Source: Bacteroidales bacterium (lineage in GTDB: Bacteria; Bacteroidota; Bacteroidia; Bacteroidales; JAADJA01). Taken from it: DNA of 6,812 nucleotides. The notes below the pieces were generated by a model that was not told the origin of the DNA, did not search any database, and saw only the letters and a program-made list of their open reading frames with translations. Of the stretch, positions 5,562 through 6,812 are shown one piece after another. Made by a program: the position numbers and the translations under genes. The number at the start of each line of letters is the position of its first letter. Position 1 is the stretch's first letter. The stretch lies in assembly GCA_029933495.1 (NCBI GenBank), contig JAOZOC010000049.1, positions 1,260 through 8,071 on the forward strand. Direction: 5' to 3'.

Positions 5562-6575
5562 TTATTTTACTGGAAATAATTTAAATATCTCATCTGATTT
5601 CATCAGTATATCAACATATTGTGCCCTACGGTATGCAAATGGATCGGAGATATTCTGGCGTGACATCTTTCCTCTGAAATCACCCAGGGTTTTGTAATCT
5701 TTCGAGTCCATCCATCTTGCAATATCTGTCAGGATCGATTCAATCTGGTTTATACCATTTTTATATAATGTACTTACCACTTGTACTGCATCGGCACCGG
5801 CAAGTATCATTGAGACAACATCCTCACCTGTAAAAATGCCCCGGCTACTGCAAATGCTTGCATTGATATTGCCATGAAGTAATCCGGCAAATCTTAAGGG
5901 TAATCGGCTTTCGTCATGATTACTAAGATTATACGGGAATCTCATCTCCTCATTATCGATATCAATTTCTGGTTGGAAAAGCTTATTAAACAGAACAAAT
6001 CCATCTGCACCAAGCTTGTCCATTTCTTTTATTACATACAATGGGTTTGTGTAATAAGCACTAAGCTTAACTGCAACCGGTATCTTTACAGTATTTTTTA
6101 CTGCTTGTAAGATATCTATTTTTTCATTGGTGATTGCTTTTCCCATTATCTCAACATCGGTAGGTACCGAATATAGATTTATTTCAAGCCCATCAACACC
6201 GGTTTGTTCAATTTTTTTGCTGTATTCAATCCAGGATTCGAAATTTACTGCATTCAGGCTTCCAAAAACTGGAATATCAACAGATTCTTTTGCTTCTCTG
6301 AGTTTCATTAAATACTCCTCAGGCCCTGCATGGTCAATATCAGGAAAGAGCCCTCCCGATTCTGCATTAGAGTTCCCAAATGCCTGCATCTCCTCAAACA
6401 TTTGCAGGTTCTCAAGTTGTATTTGCTCTTCAAAAAGAGATTTATAGACGATACCTGATGCGCCGGCATCCTCCATCCTTTTTAAATTGTCAACGTTAAT
6501 CACAAGGTTGCATGCTCCGACAATTACCGGATTCTTAAGCTCAATACCCATGTACTTTGTTACAAGATTAGTCAT
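5562..6575 (-). CDS. dihydroorotate dehydrogenase-like FMN protein (TIM barrel)
   Basis: This 337-residue protein matches the DHOD_like group of FMN-binding TIM barrels, related to class 1 dihydroorotate dehydrogenase but not clearly a pyrimidine enzyme. NPVIVGAC (15-22), VYKSL (43-47) with K45, PVFGSLN (102-108), LEINLYSVPT (130-139), PVAVKLS (166-172) with K170, and SRGIFTGEDVV followed by AGADAVQV line the barrel and should hold FMN. In true class 1 enzymes the fourth segment reads N-x-S-C-P-N with a catalytic cysteine. Here it is NLYSVPT, so the cysteine is replaced by S136 and the following PN is lost. The DHOD_like group is known for keeping the FMN site while lacking some catalytic residues, so the true substrate is unknown. 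No other pyrimidine gene is nearby. The ATG at 6573-6575 gives the standard N-terminus; an AT-rich leader without Shine-Dalgarno precedes it. Confidence 0.88.
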   Translation of the reverse strand: MTNLVTKYMGIELKNPVIVGACNLVINVDNLKRMEDAGASGIVYKSLFEEQIQLENLQMFEEMQAFGNSNAESGGLFPDIDHAGPEEYLMKLREAKESVDIPVFGSLNAVNFESWIEYSKKIEQTGVDGLEINLYSVPTDVEIMGKAITNEKIDILQAVKNTVKIPVAVKLSAYYTNPLYVIKEMDKLGADGFVLFNKLFQPEIDIDNEEMRFPYNLSNHDESRLPLRFAGLLHGNINASICSSRGIFTGEDVVSMILAGADAVQVVSTLYKNGINQIESILTDIARWMDSKDYKTLGDFRGKMSRQNISDPFAYRRAQYVDILMKSDEIFKLFPVK

Positions 6576-6626
6576 AATTTTTATAAATATAAAATGTTAA
6601 ACGTCTTAAATATAGCGATTCACGAA

Positions 6627-6648
6627 AATCAGGTAATATTACCCGATT
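6627..6648 (-). promoter_or_regulatory. 22-bp inverted repeat in the flavoprotein leader (operator or 5' hairpin)
   Basis: A perfect 12-bp palindrome, GGTAATATTACC (6632-6643), is flanked by AATC (6627-6630) and GATT (6645-6648), which also pair. Only positions 6631 and 6644 mismatch in the plus-strand reading. In the minus-strand transcript those become a G-U wobble, so the RNA could form a nine-pair stem with an AUAU loop, starting about 3 bases from the predicted transcript end. As DNA it sits just past the start site, where a repressor would block transcription. Confidence 0.6.
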
Positions 6649-6656
6649 GCAAAAAG

Positions 6657-6664
6657 CAAATGTA
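6657..6664 (-). promoter_or_regulatory. -7 promoter box for the flavoprotein gene
   Basis: On the minus strand this reads TACATTTG, an exact TAnnTTTG match. Transcription would begin near 6650 and leave a leader of about 75 bases. A -33 TTTG is not evident; TTTC (6681-6684 on the minus strand) is a weak candidate with a short 16-base spacer. Confidence 0.5.
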
Positions 6665-6710
6665 TAAACTTTTTTTATAAGAAAATTAATATTTCCTTAT
6701 TTATACTATT

Positions 6711-6729
6711 ATCTAAATCAAATCTAAAT
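6711..6729. repeat. ATCTAAAT direct repeat with 11-bp period
   Basis: ATCTAAAT occurs at 6711-6718 and 6722-6729, one DNA helical turn apart, so both copies face the same side. It lies between the leftward flavoprotein promoter and the possible rightward promoter. Regulatory use is possible but unsupported. Confidence 0.3.
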
Positions 6730-6764
6730 AATGTCAGAATAGTTTCATTTAATGTAATAATTAG

Positions 6765-6772
6765 TAAATTCG
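6765..6772 (+). promoter_or_regulatory. possible rightward promoter near the window edge
   Basis: TAAATTCG differs by one base from TAnnTTTG. TTTC at 6743-6746 lies 18 bases upstream, close to the -33 spacing. It would transcribe a gene starting beyond the right edge. Both boxes are imperfect. Confidence 0.3.
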
Positions 6773-6812
6773 CCGCCAAATAAAAAAAGGTTGATATATA
6801 TTAATTAGTTGA

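Larger units (their letters stand above)
6576..6812. other. non-coding stretch at the right edge
   Basis: No gene is visible in these 237 AT-rich bases. The left part is the leader and promoter of the flavoprotein gene. The right part holds a short direct repeat and a possible rightward promoter, so a gene probably starts beyond the edge, making this a divergent intergenic region. Confidence 0.6.

Noticed and set aside
6127..6447. 106-codon forward frame antisense to the flavoprotein gene
   Set aside because: It is a shadow of the real minus-strand gene: serine-rich, with no promoter box or leader of its own.

Overview
This is an AT-rich chromosomal window from a member of the Bacteroidota, probably class Bacteroidia. 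Three things point there. The cell-wall proteins and the dihydroorotate dehydrogenase-like protein resemble Bacteroidota versions. Most genes lack a good Shine-Dalgarno sequence and have an A-rich leader instead. Perfect matches to the Bacteroidota -7 promoter box (TAnnTTTG) lie just upstream of all five transcription units that begin here. No clean -33 TTTG box was found for any of them. There are no signs of mobile elements, CRISPR, tRNA or rRNA.

Layout: positions 1-249 hold the possible end of an upstream gene (2-76) and a leader with imperfect direct repeats and a promoter. Positions 250-3323 (+) are a tightly coupled pair: the elongation transpeptidase PBP2 (mrdA) and the SEDS glycosyltransferase RodA. 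RodA begins at a TTG codon that overlaps the PBP2 stop. Converging on this pair is a trans long-chain polyprenyl diphosphate synthase (3368-4342, -), which probably makes the menaquinone side chain. It shares a 57-bp divergent promoter region with an unrecognised 132-aa protein (4400-4798, +) built from four 25-residue repeats. A 338-bp non-coding stretch (4799-5136) follows, with an inverted repeat, a run of eight G and a run of nine T. It leads into a 113-aa orphan gene (5137-5478, +). That gene converges on a dihydroorotate dehydrogenase-like flavoprotein (5562-6575, -) across a strong bidirectional terminator hairpin. The leader of the flavoprotein gene carries a near-perfect 22-bp inverted repeat right after the predicted transcription start. 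The last 237 bp contain no gene but may hold a rightward promoter for a gene beyond the edge.

How the genes work together: PBP2 and RodA form the core peptidoglycan synthase of the elongasome, in which RodA polymerises lipid II and PBP2 cross-links the glycan. The polyprenyl synthase serves membrane quinone synthesis and is linked only loosely by isoprenoid supply. The other three genes have no demonstrable link to cell-wall growth. I see no complete new multi-gene system. The least explained items are the 25-residue repeat protein, the 113-aa orphan with homopolymer runs in its upstream region, and the hairpin or operator before the flavoprotein gene.
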